Shown here in pieces: positions 24,539-37,072 of a stretch of 64,000 bases of DNA; positions within the stretch are counted from its first letter, which is position 1; the number at the start of each line of letters is the position of its first letter. The DNA is taken from NCBI GenBank assembly GCA_023231475.1, contig JALJEE010002741.1:1-64000 (forward strand), in the 5' to 3' direction. The notes under the pieces are model-generated. The model was given only the letters and a program-made list of their open reading frames with translations, had not been told where the DNA came from and made no database searches. Made by a program: the position numbers and the translations under genes. The stretch comes from Seison nebaliae (taxonomy: Eukaryota > Rotifera > Pararotatoria > Seisonacea > Seisonidae).

Positions 24539-24898
24539 AATTTTAAAAAATAAATTTTTATGGAAGAAGGCAAATGTTTAATACGAGAAAAATGGATTTA
24601 TACCCAAACATAAAATACAAACACTCTGAATTGTAAACAATTTCTATTTTATTTTGTTTTCTTTTCGAAATTATTCCACCCCAACTTTTTATCCTAAATT
24701 CAACTAAAATGAAATTCAACGAAATTGAAATTTGAGTGAACAATCAAATTTTTTGACTCTAATTAATATTCTAATACCTACTTACTCTAGATATTGTTAA
24801 AACTTTACTAATTAAATATTCTCAGCATCAATATCAAATTCTCTTATTTATAGTTCACATTCTCATAGGCTCATTTTTGACAACACGAATACTGTAAG
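24539..24898. other. Beta-tubulin 3' region and spacer
   Basis: An AATAAA lies about 10 bp past the beta-tubulin stop (near 24548). The rest is AT-rich spacer ahead of the next plus-strand gene, with no further feature visible. Confidence 0.4.
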
Positions 24899-26435
24899 AT
24901 GGATACTGTACGATTTGAGAAGATGGATCAAACGAATATTATTAAGGGAAATGTCAAAGCTGAAATGGATATAAGACGACGCAACAAACGAGAAGAACGA
25001 AGATTAGATCATTTTGTTGAGAAGTTGGAAAAGAATCGTGTCAATCGAGTTCACACGACAAATTTGGATATGAACAAATTTATGAAATTAAGAAAAAGTC
25101 GATTTCCCAAATTACCTGAACCTCATTTCGTTAATATATTTCTTTCTTATTGTAATAAGTTCAAATGAAAAGGAATCGGAAAACAAAAACGATACTGTCT
25201 TAAATGCAACTGTCAAATTGACTGGGAAGAAGTTGAAAGCGATTCGAGAGAATGAACAGCGAAAAAGAAATCAAGTTCGACAAAGAATATCAACGCGAAC
25301 AATTTACAGTAGAAAAACAGGAGAAACAAATTCAACAAAACATCGAAGTAACAAGACGAGAACGACGACCGAAAGTAAAAATGATGGAAATACTCCACCA
25401 ACTGAAACAAGTAATCCACCTTATACTACATCTTCCCAATATAAGAGTAAGGAAGAACCGACTAGAAATGAAAATAGATTTTCGATAGAAACCGTCGAAT
25501 TTCCACCACCTCAATTTCAAAATGAACAAGATGCTATTCGAAGAGCATCGATAGTAAAGAAAGTAAGACAATATAATAGTGCACCATATCATAGTTTAAG
25601 AGATGATTATATTAAAGAAGGTACTACAATTTGTAGACGATTTAATATTTCAAATTTATTCGATTTGCCAACTATGGAAAAGACGCGATTGAGTGAAGAT
25701 TCGATTCCAAAAGATACTGAGTATGTTCAGTTACATCCACGATTACTCAAAAAACATCATTCACCTCAAAAATTTAGTAATTTCACTTTGCAAACATATT
25801 ATCCAAAAGCTTCGGCCGATCGTCCAAGTGTCCAAAATGTGAAATTGAATAAAAAATTAGGTTTGACTGATATCAAATATAAAGGAGATTGTCCGTTCCA
25901 ATCGAAACGATCTCTTTATGGACAACAACGTCCAAAACCAATCACTAATCATTATCAAGCTTTTGTTAAGGTAAAAAATCGGTTAACTGCCGACGTCAAT
26001 TACGACAAGAATCTCAATTCATATCAATTTGGAGGGGAAGATGAAGGAGATTCGTCGACATCCAAAAAACAGGAGGATGGACAAAAATGTTATACGACAC
26101 CGTTGAATGTGGTGGACCCACGATACAAAAAGACCACTGGTGATAGAGATTTAGAAAAACTATCTCAAGACAGAAAAGAAAGTTAATTTTCATTATCATA
26201 TTTAAATTGGGAGATTTTTGTGCATTTGTTAGGTAGTACAAAATTCCGATATCATTGTGAACGGATGGGATATATCAAAGCGCAAGAATATCAAGCTAAA
26301 TTTAAAAATATTACCAAATTCTCAATACCTGTTAGTGTGAATCGATTGAAATTGATACAGAATCATTTTTCTTCGGATAAATCATCATCGCTATCCAATG
26401 CAACACAAAGCGATCGCCAATCAAATATCGAATAA
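24899..26435 (+). CDS. Unknown basic, largely disordered protein (480 aa)
   Basis: Three exons join in frame: 24899-25129, 25173-26181 and 26233-26435, with introns of 43 and 51 bp, both starting GTTAAT. The start is ATG at 24899 (MDTVRFEKMDQTN). I do not recognise the family. The first 80 residues form a charged, probably helical segment rich in Arg, Lys and Glu (RRRNKREERRLDHFVEKLEK). The middle is Thr/Ser/Lys-rich and low in complexity. The last exon has a short, more ordered stretch, KFRYHCERMGYIKAQEYQAKF. There is no signal peptide, membrane segment or metal-binding motif. The composition would fit a nuclear or cytoskeleton-associated protein, but no function can be assigned. It lies 360 bp downstream of beta-tubulin on the same strand and its 3' end faces that of Hox3. 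Confidence 0.7.
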
Positions 26436-26750
26436 TTTCAGACAAATTTTATTTTGTATAACTTTTATGGCAATCTATTTTTTAGGTTTCACATTTAAAA
26501 TTTTTCAGTTTTCAAAATATTTTCCTAAAATGTAAATTAAATTAAAATTTCGTTTTCAAATTTAGAAACTATAATTTGGAAATTTGATATGTTCATAAGT
26601 GAAATTATGTTTAGGGATTGTTTATGAGAAGAATGTGAAAAAGTGAAAGTTGAAAATATAAATTGTGGAAGTGAAAATAATAAATAAGAATGGATCATTA
26701 TCGAAATAATTCTTATAAAGAAAAAGAAGAAACATATCATAATTCTTTTA
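26436..26750. other. Convergent 3' spacer before Hox3
   Basis: A 315-bp AT-rich interval between the stops of the unknown plus-strand gene and the minus-strand Hox3 gene. Only 3' UTR and polyadenylation sequence is expected, and nothing else was seen. Confidence 0.4.
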
Positions 26751-28356
26751 TTAAGTTAGTAAATCATTCGTCGTTTGATGATTTGTTGCCATTTGTTGTA
26801 GTGCTAATAAATTTAATTGTTGGTGTGTTTGTGGCTGCTGAAGTTTAATGGAAGATAAACTGTTTTGATCATTTATTGTCATTTGATTGTTTTGCAATTG
26901 TTGTTGATGTGTTTGATTTTGGTGATTTTGATGAGAATCGATTGGTGATGAATCTTGTTTATGTTCAATAAGTGACTGTGTTCGTTGATTAATAAGATAA
27001 TCTGAAATTTCATTTTGTTGTTGCATCTGTTGTTGGTGTAATTGGAGTAATCGAGCATAGTCTAATTTTTCGTTGGAGATATTATTATTTGAGACTAAGG
27101 AAATCGATTGCATATTATTTCCAACATTATTAGACGAAGATAAATTTTCATTAAAATTTAAATTTCCTATCAACTGATTTGTGGCAAGACAATCGTTATT
27201 CATCGTTTCATAAGAATAATTATTCTCATTACTTGACGATATCGGTTCCTTTTTCAATGATGTTGTTGTTGGATTCATATTACCGATCGTTTCATAATTA
27301 AAATTTGCTGCAACAGCTGCAGCAGCTGATAATGCATCAAATGATGTGAGATAATGTTGAGAATTCGATATACCGTTTGAAGTAATCATCGATTCTATTT
27401 AAATTAAAAATTTTATTATTCATAAAAAAAAATGTAACCTGTTGCTGCTGCAGCAATTGCTTGTTGATGATATAAGAGACCTTCGGTAAATTTCCTTCTT
27501 AACTTTTGTTCTTTCTTGTATTTCATTCGTCGATTTTGAAACCAGATTTTTATTTGTCTCTCCGACAAATTCAACATTGACGCCATTTCAATTCGACGTG
27601 GACGACAGAGATATCGATTGAAATGAAACTCTTTCTCCAATTCAACTAATTGGGAACTGGTATATGCAGTTCGGGCTCGTTTCGATGATGTACTGACACC
27701 AGAAAGTTCTGAATTATGTTCTTCCTTATCAGTTGAATCATGTTGAATATTTGATCTCTTTCTTTTCGTATCATTTACACAACCATTATTATTATTGTTA
27801 TTATTATCATTACTACTGTTTATTTCAGTTTGATTTGTATGATTATTATTATTGTTCGTTAAGGAATTATTGAGAAGTTTCTTTTGCTCATCGTTGTCGA
27901 AGAAATCATTATCTAATAAAATTCAGATAAAGATTAATTAGAAAAAGATTAAGATAATTAATATTTAATAAATTTTGGTTGATTCGTTTTAAATTATATT
28001 TTTATTGGATATATTTATTACATGTGTTCATGATTTTTTTCTTTTTCTTATCATATAATACGAATGGAGAAAAGAAGAAAAAGATACCGACTTGAAAAAG
28101 GTGAAGTTGATGTATCATCTGATTTTTTGGGTATGGCCAATGAGTTTGATAATGAGGAGCAACCGGAAGATGAAGATAACGGAGTTGGATTCTTCCATTC
28201 ATTCATATAACCATTTTCGTGATTACTTAACGGTTGTTGACGATGAAATGATTGTGTCTGCAATTGTTGAGGTAATTGCTGTGATAAATTGAAATATTTA
28301 TGGTTATTGTTATTGATAGGAGTGATAACGTTATTATTAAGAAAATTATCAGTCAT
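26751..28356 (-). CDS. Hox3: Hox3-class homeodomain transcription factor
   Basis: Nuclear DNA-binding protein of the Hox3 (insect zen/bicoid) class. Exons 28356-28092, 27912-27439 and 27394-26751 give 460 residues in continuous frame. The homeodomain is at about residues 165-224, beginning [19 protein letters not shown]. Helix 3 reads [20 protein letters not shown], with Gln50 and the [16 protein letters not shown] block that distinguishes Hox3 from proboscipedia/Hox2. Upstream is Asn/Ser-rich (long poly-Asn) and downstream Gln/Asn/His-rich. No clear YPWM hexapeptide is present; NEWKNP near residue 52 is only a weak candidate. The donor ending exon 1 (GTCGGT) was chosen because it alone keeps the frame. 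No other Hox gene occurs in the window. In chelicerates Hox3 behaves as a segmental Hox gene, so patterning is the likely role. Confidence 0.93.
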
Positions 28357-30191
28357 TATTTCCTTTTATTTTCTCATATGATTATCTAGTAAATATACAA
28401 GAAGAAGATATGATTGATTTGTTAGAATTATTCGGAGATTGTCTAATAATTCGTTTCGAATGGTGGAGACAATGAAAAATGAATAAAAATCATTTCAAAA
28501 AACGATAAAGAGAACAATTTCTTTCAGTTACTTTCTCTCGAATATTAAACACTTTTTTTGGTTTTCCTCATAAAAAAGTAACTCATTTAAGAAACCGCTC
28601 CCATCGCTAATCTTCATAACTTACAAACCAAACCGGTTCAACGAACGTCATATTCGATTACTATTTTCGAGTCATCGAAAAGAAATTAGTAGTTATAATC
28701 ATCATTCAACAACAACTGATGACGCACATCATTCAAGAGTGATTAGCAGTAAGAAAAAGGATGAATATCGAATTTTTTGTTTAATCAACTTACTCATTTT
28801 CCTTCTTTTCTCACCATAACAAACATAAAGTTTCAATCATAAAGAAATGTTTATGATGATTGTTGTTATGACGAATGGGAAGGAATAAGAAGATAGAGAG
28901 GACGTCGAATGCGAATGAATATCATTGAGAAGAAATGAAGTGTAACCGAACGCCTACTATGGGAAGTTGAATAGAAATTGAAATTGAGAAATGACGAACG
29001 TTGTCAATTGGGAGTCTCTTACTACTTAATCTGAACAATTGGGAAGAAAGAAGAAGAAGATGAAGACAACAGAGAGAAGAGAAACGCCATTGGAAATTCC
29101 CTTCATCAATATTTGGATGGATAAGAAAAACGAATAGATTCGATGCATTCGTCGTTAAAATACGATTAGTTTCATAATTGCTTAACTTTCTGATCCACTC
29201 ATTTATCCGCCTCAACTTTCTCTGACAGAGAGGGAAAACATCTTTTTGAGAAACACAAAAAATTCATTTTCTAAACATACAACTTCATCCATTGATTGAT
29301 GATGGACATACATGCGCTACAATTGATTGGTCGAATTGTTGATGAATTCGGTTAACTTAGATGATATGCCGTCATGAAAACGATGTTCAAACGAAAGTGC
29401 TCCTTCCTAAACACATTCACATCAAAATAAATTGATAAAAATAAAAGTCAGTTATTATTCTTACTCTTCTCTACTATTTTTCAATGAGAGAGAACATCCA
29501 GGTAAATGGTAGAATATACGGAAAGTATTTGATTGATTATTTCTCTTTTAATCTTTCTGATATTATTTGTGAGAATATTTGGTGTAGTTGAAGGAAGATG
29601 GAGAAGAAGATGTTTAGGAAAAGAATTGCTCCATTTGAAATGTGTCAAAACGATTACTTGTTCCCTCAGATATCTCCTTTTACTATTCGCAATTTGTTGA
29701 TGAATAATATATTCAACTAACTTCTAGAAAGCAAACTATTCCAATCAAAACAAATTTCTTTTGTTCTAAACTTCCTTCGATTTCTCGTTTGAATGGAGAA
29801 GGTAAATTTATTTCGAATAATGACCACACCTTATATTATCGGAAATATTTGCGTAATCATCTCACACGAACGAAAGAAGACAATAGAACAGTTTCTTATT
29901 TGATGATGATATTTTACTTCTTCCAAAATTTCCGTTAAATAGAAGAAAGAAGATAATCTTTGTCGATTTAAAAATTCGATCGGCAAAGATCGTCCTATTT
30001 CACAAGTTTTCTTAATTAATAACGCTGATGCATTCATTGGCGACGAGTGATGAAGAATATTTTATTCGATTCAATGAAAACAAAAGAGAAAGAAGATTTT
30101 TCGGAAGATTATGATTCGTAACTGAAACACATCGATAGTTGTCATATTTTATTCGACGAGTTCATTTGTTTCGGTTGATGAAATGATGGTT
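28357..30191. promoter_or_regulatory. Hox3 upstream region, 1.8 kb non-coding
   Basis: The interval between the Hox3 start and the TMEM245 stop has no convincing gene. Short minus-strand frames such as 28922-29215 and 29831-30037 lack domain features. It is the natural place for Hox3 promoter and enhancer sequence. I looked for the mir-10 core sequence often found near Hox genes and did not see it. Confidence 0.4.
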
Positions 30192-32676
30192 TTATTGAAA
30201 GATTCGACTCATATTTCTCCACGTTACCGTCAGAACACTCAACAAGATCGGACCAATAATAATTCCTTCGATGCCGAATATGTAGAGACCGCTAGCGAAC
30301 GATAATCCAACTAGATATGGATGATGATGATCACCGATCTGAAAATAAAAAGTATTGTCCACAAACAATGTTGGGAGGATGTGAACGATAAAGAACATGA
30401 TTGCACCAAATCCATTCTTCCTTATTAACCAAATCTCTAGAACTCCAGGAAGACAAACCCAATAGGTGCCGATCATTGGACAAACTGATAAGACAGTTGC
30501 CAAAATTGTTGGGAAAAAAATGAGTTGAAGATCAATTAACGAATGTGTCAACCAAGTGAACAATGCATAAAATGTTCCCATTTTTAAGAGAGTAGTAAAT
30601 ATTCCTGATATTGATCGTTGTATTTGATAGAGGAAACTTTCTGGGTCATTCCGTTGATTATTCCACCATTCTCTCAACATATTATTCAACGAACAATTTT
30701 TTTCATCCGATTTCATTTTTTCATATTGAATATTATCAATTAATCCATTCGATAATCCGAAAAGATGCCAATAAACTAATAAATAATAAACTGCTGTCAA
30801 ATAAACAATGAACGATACAAGAAAATTGATGATCGCTGTTGATGATGAGAGGATGATATAAATCAATGTAATGATGAGAGATGAAAGAAATTCGATATTC
30901 AATTTCATCAATTTCCAGCTCGATTGAATTAGTGAACGAAAAACTTCATAATTCTCATTAATTATTCCCGATTTCTTCCAATTCAAAACACTGAATAATT
31001 CGTCTTTCATTGAGAAAAAGATTGAATTGAAATTTCTCGTCCACATAATGGACTTGTGAGAGATGTGATAAATATTTTGATGATTTTTCAGTTTCACCGA
31101 ATATGGTCCAGAAATATCTGTATCATATATTTGACGCTCTTTTTCCGTCGTATATAATTGGAGGATAATGTAATCATAGAGACGATCCCAAATGATCAAT
31201 AATCGATGTTCAATAAGATTGATTTCTGTCTGATTTTCCGTGTGAAGAAAATTCCTTAACTGAAACATAAAATTTAAATAATAAATTAATTAAAATAATA
31301 TATTTAAAAGTTCTCACTTGATTACCCAGATATGATCTACCATATGTATGGATTTGATCAACGACGTTTGAGATTATGTCAGTCACATTCGACTCCTTCG
31401 GTAGTAGAGATTCGACGAATGAATTATTTTTGATTCCTTCATTGATGACATTACTGCTAAAAATGATAACTTCGCCTGTTTCACGATGAATCTGATTTTT
31501 GAAAGAAATATTTTTAATTAAAATTATATGAAAGAACAAAAGGAACATGGAAAGCAGCAAAAATCCCAATGATTAAAATGAAGAGCAACATTGAAATAAT
31601 GAGAAAGATTGAGATGACATGAAGAAGAAATGATTTCCTCAATTTCTTCGCAATTGCATAATTAATTTTCGTATGAAATTCATCGATTCCATTAAAGAAA
31701 TTTATGACACCTGGATAATTCCTGGAGAATAATATTAATGAAATTTGAAATGAATTATTGAGAGAAAAAAAACGATTAACCAAATTGAAAAAAAAGAAAA
31801 TAAATTTTGAAAAATTGATTGATTGAAAATATATTGAAAGAATGTCCGTAATACATTACCGATCATAATGACGATAAATGTACCGATTGAGATGGCGAGG
31901 ACGTAGAAGAGGAAAGGTTCCGACCAGAAATTAAAACTCAAATAAAGAAGAAATAATTGTTTAATATAATTGGTTGTAAGAGTTCCATTCGACGATTTAT
32001 TAATATGTTCGCTTTTATTCTTCTCCAATTTATTATGTTGATCATTTTGTTTGTTATACAGAAAACTGGTGAATAATCCGAGTAAAGTTGCAAGAATTAA
32101 GTTCTGATTCATTTCAACAAAGAAACATGACAAAGTAAAAAGAATGACATTGAAGGAAAGGAGAAGATTGATGAGGAAATCATAATCTTTCAATAATTGT
32201 CCAATGATAAGACCAATGAATATGAGAACGGATAAAACGACGATATTATGTTTCACAATAATTTCTTCATAAAGATAATGATAATCGTGAGCGAAGATTG
32301 TCAGTGTCACCGATAGAAATGGGAAGTAAAAGAAAATTGATAAGATTTCTTTCCAAAACTTTCGACCTTTCCTAAATAAGAAGGTCGTTGTAATCACATC
32401 GTTGCACAATGAGTAGATATTATAGAAGATAGTTGAAGCATTATTCTCTTCCACTTCCATTAATATTGATCGAAGATAATAATAAATTTTTGTTTTCAAT
32501 TGTTGTAAGACGAAAGCGGTTAAAAGTGAAAAGATGAGTGGTCGAATAAATAATTGGAAGACATAGATGACTCCATATAATAAGAGGCAAAATAAAACCG
32601 TTCCACACAAATAGAGACAATTGTAAAAAGCAAAAATTGAGGCGTCCACATTTCCTTTGATTAACATTTGTTCCAT
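30192..32676 (-). CDS. TMEM245: TMEM245-like polytopic membrane protein
   Basis: Multi-pass membrane protein of the TMEM245 group, related to the bacterial AI-2E/PerM family; the cellular role is poorly known. Four exons (32676-31781, 31721-31538, 31491-31318, 31259-30192) give 773 residues, with introns of 46-59 bp. The N terminus has closely spaced hydrophobic helices (YNCLYLCGTVLFCLLLYGVIYVF begins near residue 18). A soluble segment follows that matches the family's luminal region (QIHRETGEVIIFSSNVINEG). The C-terminal third has the AI-2E-like helices ending GLYIFGIEGIIIGPILLSVL, the Gly/Pro hairpin typical of the superfamily. The vertebrate protein is about 880 residues, so this one is slightly short. 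The start ATG precedes the first conserved hydrophobic region directly. Confidence 0.85.
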
Positions 32677-32994
32677 CTCCTTCTCAACTATCGAATTTCA
32701 ATGAAAATAAGTGTCTTATGAGGAAGTATTATGAAAATAAGCAAAATCGATCACTACACATCATTCGATCAATCAATTATTGATTTTATCTAAAATATCG
32801 ATCTAATAATGGGAAGAAGAGAAATGAAAATAAAAAATTTAAAAAAAAATTTTCAATTAGTTTTTGTTTTATATAATAAAGAAATTATGAGAAATTCAAC
32901 AAAAAAAATATATCATAAATTTCATTTCGTAAAGGAAAGTAAATAATTCCACTTCACAATTTTAACAAGAACCATAAGGATGAAAATAATTTAA
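32677..32994. promoter_or_regulatory. GMPS-TMEM245 spacer
   Basis: A 318-bp AT-rich interval between the GMPS stop and the TMEM245 start on the same strand. It should hold the GMPS 3' end and the TMEM245 promoter, and nothing more specific is visible. Confidence 0.4.
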
Positions 32995-35085
32995 TTATTC
33001 CCATTCAGTTGTACCTGGCGGCTTATTAGTTAGATCGTAGAGGACATTGGAAATTCCGGGAACATTCTTCAATTTTTCGAAAATATTTTTGATTGTTTTG
33101 GCTGGAACGTGTACTCCAGGTTGTGCTGCGATTCCTGTCATGAAATCTTTGGTCACCAGTGGTCTAATGGCGACAGTACGACCGCCAATTAATTCTTCTG
33201 TTACTGGTTGCATGATATTAATTGGTAAGAGTACTACTGGCATTTGAGCAATATCTCCACATGATTTCCATCCATCTGCAAATAATTCTCCAGTAGCAAC
33301 TCGATCACATTCACGTGCTAAATTGATGATTTCTGGTTTGAGTGTTGTAGGTATAACATATTTGACAGACATTGCATCACTTCGACTTCCAAAGAGGAAT
33401 GTCACTCGATTAATTCGAGAACAAATTCTACAAATGATTTTGGCTAAATTCATCAATTCATACCAATCGATTTCTTCACGATTCTTATTATTATGAGATA
33501 AAACGGCCACATATGAATAAGTTCGTTCATCACCTTGTACTCCTACCGTTCGAATTGGTAATAATGTCGTCAAATAAATAGATTCGTTCGATTTCTCATC
33601 ATACAATTTGGAAAGAAAATCAATTTCACTTTCATTCAATTTCCCTACAAACTCCTCCACCAATTTCGGCCATTTAATTCGAAATTCCCAAAATTCTGCA
33701 ATCTTCCTCAATCTCTCACTCGTCTTAAAAAACACATCTTTCTCGATGAACGGTTGTTGTGCACATAAGATCCGAATAGCTAAACCAGGACCAGGAAATG
33801 GATGTCGATTCACCAGATCTAATGGAAGTTTCAACGATTTCCCCAATTCTCTCACTTCGTCTTTGTGCAAATTCTTCAATGGTTCAATGACTCGATTCTT
33901 TTTCCGTAATTCTCGCACTAATTGACTGTCATTGTGATGAGTTTTAATTTTAGATGTCTTCTCATTTGTGGTGGCTAAAATGGAAGCGGATTCAATGAGA
34001 TCCGGTCTCAATGTTCCTTGAGCGAGAATAATGTCGGACAACATCAAATTATTCTTTGCGAGATAATTGAAAATATATTGTATGAATACATCTCCAATAA
34101 TATTCCGTTTATGTTCCGGATCGATGGTGTTACACAACATCTCTGTTTCCATAGTAACATTATATCCATTCTCTGTTTCGAAGTTCTTATCGACGAATTT
34201 GGATTGTAAGAAGAAATTCATACATTTCAAATGATCGATCTTCTCACAGAAATCTAATTCTCTTAATGATTTCATGACAAGTTCACTTTCATTATGTCTC
34301 ATGAATCCATGATCGATATGCACAGCCATAATATTCTCTTTGCCCAATGCTTTACTTAAGATTGCGCACGTAACTGTCGAATCAACACCACCACTTAATA
34401 GTACTAAAACTTTCTTTGGTTTCGGTAGAATGGTTTGATATTCTTGTCGAATCTCTTCGCATAATCCATCAATATTTATCTTCTCATCGAAATCTGATGC
34501 ATTACAATGACAGATTGAAATGAGGAAATTATTAAAAATTTTATTTCCAACTGTCGTCAATTGACTTTCCGGATGGAATTGTAAACCATAATGAGGTAAA
34601 TGTAAATGTTTCATGGCGAGCACTTTCTCCATACTCCTCGTTGATACAACGTCGATTCTTTCAAATAATTTCTCATTAATCGATCTCACCGAATCGGAAT
34701 GAGTTAATAGAACGTCGATCTCTTTTGTTGGAATATTTTTAAATAATTCATTTTCATTATCGATCAATATTGAACGTTGTCCATCATCACGAGATAATTC
34801 GCTCGTTACTTCTCCTCCAGACATTTTCGCGAGAAGTTGATGTCCGAAACAAATTCCCAGAATTGGAATATTCTCTTCAAACAAACTTTTATCGACTTCA
34901 ATCTTGTCGTTCACAGAACCTGGCCCACCACTAATAACGATTCCACAATATTCTTTCAACTTTTCCAATTTGGTTTCTAACGGAAAAACATCATAATTGA
35001 CATGTTCTTCTCTTATTCGTCTTTCGATCATTCCACGATATTGTGCACCAGCATCCAAAATAGCGATTTTCCCATTCTTTTTCAT
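32995..35085 (-). CDS. GMPS: GMP synthase (glutamine-hydrolysing)
   Basis: Converts XMP, glutamine and ATP to GMP in the cytosol, the last step of de novo guanylate synthesis. It is an intronless frame of 696 residues, almost the same length as the human enzyme (693). The N-terminal class I glutamine amidotransferase domain has the nucleophile elbow GICFGHQLL (Cys near residue 80) and the catalytic His/Glu pair in LQFHPES (near residue 170). The ATP pyrophosphatase P-loop follows in LVLLSGGVDST (near residue 230). The C-terminal dimerisation domain includes HPFPGPGLAIRIL and ends TTEWE, as in eukaryotic GMPS. Being intronless among intron-bearing neighbours is notable but not unique here, since GPN3 and UBAC1 are the same. 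It is divergent from POLR1C. Confidence 0.98.
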   Translation of the reverse strand: MKKNGKIAILDAGAQYRGMIERRIREEHVNYDVFPLETKLEKLKEYCGIVISGGPGSVNDKIEVDKSLFEENIPILGICFGHQLLAKMSGGEVTSELSRDDGQRSILIDNENELFKNIPTKEIDVLLTHSDSVRSINEKLFERIDVVSTRSMEKVLAMKHLHLPHYGLQFHPESQLTTVGNKIFNNFLISICHCNASDFDEKINIDGLCEEIRQEYQTILPKPKKVLVLLSGGVDSTVTCAILSKALGKENIMAVHIDHGFMRHNESELVMKSLRELDFCEKIDHLKCMNFFLQSKFVDKNFETENGYNVTMETEMLCNTIDPEHKRNIIGDVFIQYIFNYLAKNNLMLSDIILAQGTLRPDLIESASILATTNEKTSKIKTHHNDSQLVRELRKKNRVIEPLKNLHKDEVRELGKSLKLPLDLVNRHPFPGPGLAIRILCAQQPFIEKDVFFKTSERLRKIAEFWEFRIKWPKLVEEFVGKLNESEIDFLSKLYDEKSNESIYLTTLLPIRTVGVQGDERTYSYVAVLSHNNKNREEIDWYELMNLAKIICRICSRINRVTFLFGSRSDAMSVKYVIPTTLKPEIINLARECDRVATGELFADGWKSCGDIAQMPVVLLPINIMQPVTEELIGGRTVAIRPLVTKDFMTGIAAQPGVHVPAKTIKNIFEKLKNVPGISNVLYDLTNKPPGTTEWE

Positions 35086-35514
35086 TCTCTTTCTCTGAAT
35101 TGAAAAGATTGAAAAAATTAAATTCCTAGTAAATAACGCTAAAAAGTCGGAGAGAAATTAATGACAAGAGAAAGTTTTTTGTTAATTTGAAAAATGAATA
35201 TTTTTCAAGAATGTCTTTTTTTTTTCATTCAATCTTATTTCAATAATACTTATTTTTCAATTGATCACACTACTCATCTTTTTTTCTATGGATGATGAAC
35301 TTAAAAAAGAGTTTTGTAAACTGGAGAAATCCAATTTTTTTTATTGTTTCTTCGTTTTTGTGTATTAATGAAATTAATGTGTAATATGATGAAAGAAATA
35401 ATAATTCCATTATTTTTTTCAAATGACAAATTATTTTGGATTTTTTCAATTTTTTAAGATTATTTATGATTTATTTAATGATTTGAAGAGAAAGCTTTTG
35501 AAGTTGTGAGGAAT
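35086..35514. promoter_or_regulatory. Divergent GMPS/POLR1C promoter region
   Basis: These 429 bp lie between two start codons pointing away from each other (GMPS at 35085, POLR1C at 35515), so both promoters must lie here. The region is rich in T and A tracts; no TATA or other element can be assigned with confidence. Confidence 0.5.
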
Positions 35515-37002
35515 ATGCACGTGCCGAACGATGTTGTCCGACAAAAGAGCGATGTACTTATTACCGAACATGGAGTTGAGGATGTTAATATTTTTATTGA
35601 ATTCAATTCATTATCAATCCATTCGATCAATTATAGACTCATTCGTCAAATATGCCGAATAATTTTGATCCATCGATAGACAAAGATCCGATAAATTTGG
35701 GGAAAGGATTTGACTTGTCTCGATTTAAAGAACAAATTACTATTAGCAGATTGAAAGAGTATGAAAGTGAAGATGGAAAAGAAATCCAATTCTTCTTGAA
35801 AGGATTAGAACCTGGATTTGTCAATGCTCTTCGTCGTATTATTCTTGTTGATGTTCACATCATTCATTTATCTGAATTCCATTGAAATTATTTTCATTTT
35901 TTAGTTGCCATCAATGGCAATCGATAAAGTTCTGATGTATCAGAATACTTCAGTATTGTCCGATGGAATATTATGTCATCGATTGGGATTAATTCCGTTT
36001 GAAGCGAATCCAGATGATTTCGAATTTAGATCTGATCCATCTTCCATCGGTTATTTTATTTCCATTTATATTTTAGGAAGTTATTCAAATTCCATTAAAA
36101 TTTATAGAATTAAAAGAGAATGAAGGAGTCAAATTCAAATTACAAGTGAAATGTTCATGGAAATTGAAGAAGGAAGACAGGAAAAATCTTTCAAATTCAA
36201 CTCCTGTCGATGATGCTTTCAAAGATTCCAATAGTTATAATTTCCATTCTTTCTCAATTTTAAAAACTCGTTTCCATTTTAGTTTATAGTTCACATTTTA
36301 AATGGGTGCCAATTGGGAAACAAAATGAAAAAGTTTAATTTTTTTTTCAAAAAAACATTTAAATTATTTTATTTTCAGTTCAAAGAAAAAGATGTCGGTC
36401 CGATCGATGGAGATATTCTTCTCAATAAATTAAGACCAGGACAAGTTTATTTTACAATTTAATTTATTAAGACACATTTCTCTTGAAGGAGATCGATTGT
36501 GAAGTTTTGGTTGTGAAAGGAATTGGGAAAGATCATGCGAAATTTTCTCCTGTAGGTTTCTTTCGAATTGCATTTGAAATTCTATAAAAATTCTTAACAA
36601 ATAGGAACCGTATATTATCGAATGTTGCCCGACATTAAATTATTACGTCCAATATTGAATGATGATGCTGAGACGGTGAAGAAATCATTTTCAAAAGGAG
36701 TTATCGGAATAAAAAAGAATATTCAGGGCGATAAAGAAGCTTTTGTTATAGATGCATCATTGGATAGATGTTCAAGAGAGATATTCAAAGATAAATCATT
36801 GTCAAATGCTGTCGAATATACGAGAAGAAGATATGAAGTAATATTCTCCATTGAATCTGTTGGACCGAAGAAATCAGCCGAATTATTCGTTGATTCATTA
36901 AATTTTCTGATAAACAAATGTAATAATATGTTGAATGTTATAAAGAAGAAGAAAGAATTCCGTTCTCATAAGAGCGATGTCATGCACGAAGATGATAAAT
37001 GA
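35515..37002 (+). CDS. POLR1C: RNA polymerase I and III subunit RPAC1
   Basis: Alpha-like assembly subunit shared by RNA polymerases I and III. Eight exons join in frame (35515-35583, 35637-35852, 35905-36049, 36081-36233, 36283-36332, 36379-36444, 36489-36555, 36605-37002), giving 387 residues; the seven introns are 31-52 bp except for 53 bp in the first, and all begin GTT. Family motifs appear in order: EHGVEDTHSSNMP at the N terminus, GFVNALRRIIL, PSMAIDKVLMYQNTS, HRLGLIPFEANPDDFEFR, KWVPIG, DILLNKLRPGQ, KGIGKDHAKFSPV, YYRMLPDI and the C-terminal SREIF segment. The vertebrate protein is about 346 residues. The 36081 start of exon 4 uses an AG ten bases into what looks at first like exon, chosen because it restores the frame. 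Only 70 bp separate the stop from HEATR1. Confidence 0.95.
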
Positions 37003-37072
37003 ATAATATATTTCTTAATTGTAAATTTTTTCTTAATTGTCTCTAACAATTTTCCATTTCTTTCCCATAGAC

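Noticed and set aside
28922-29215. 97-codon minus-strand frame upstream of Hox3
   Set aside because: No homeobox or other domain and no in-frame splice into Hox3. Hox3 already has a good ATG at 28356.
37037-37072. Upstream extension of HEATR1 (about 12 residues)
   Set aside because: The extension lacks an ATG. The family N terminus begins exactly at the ATG at 37073.
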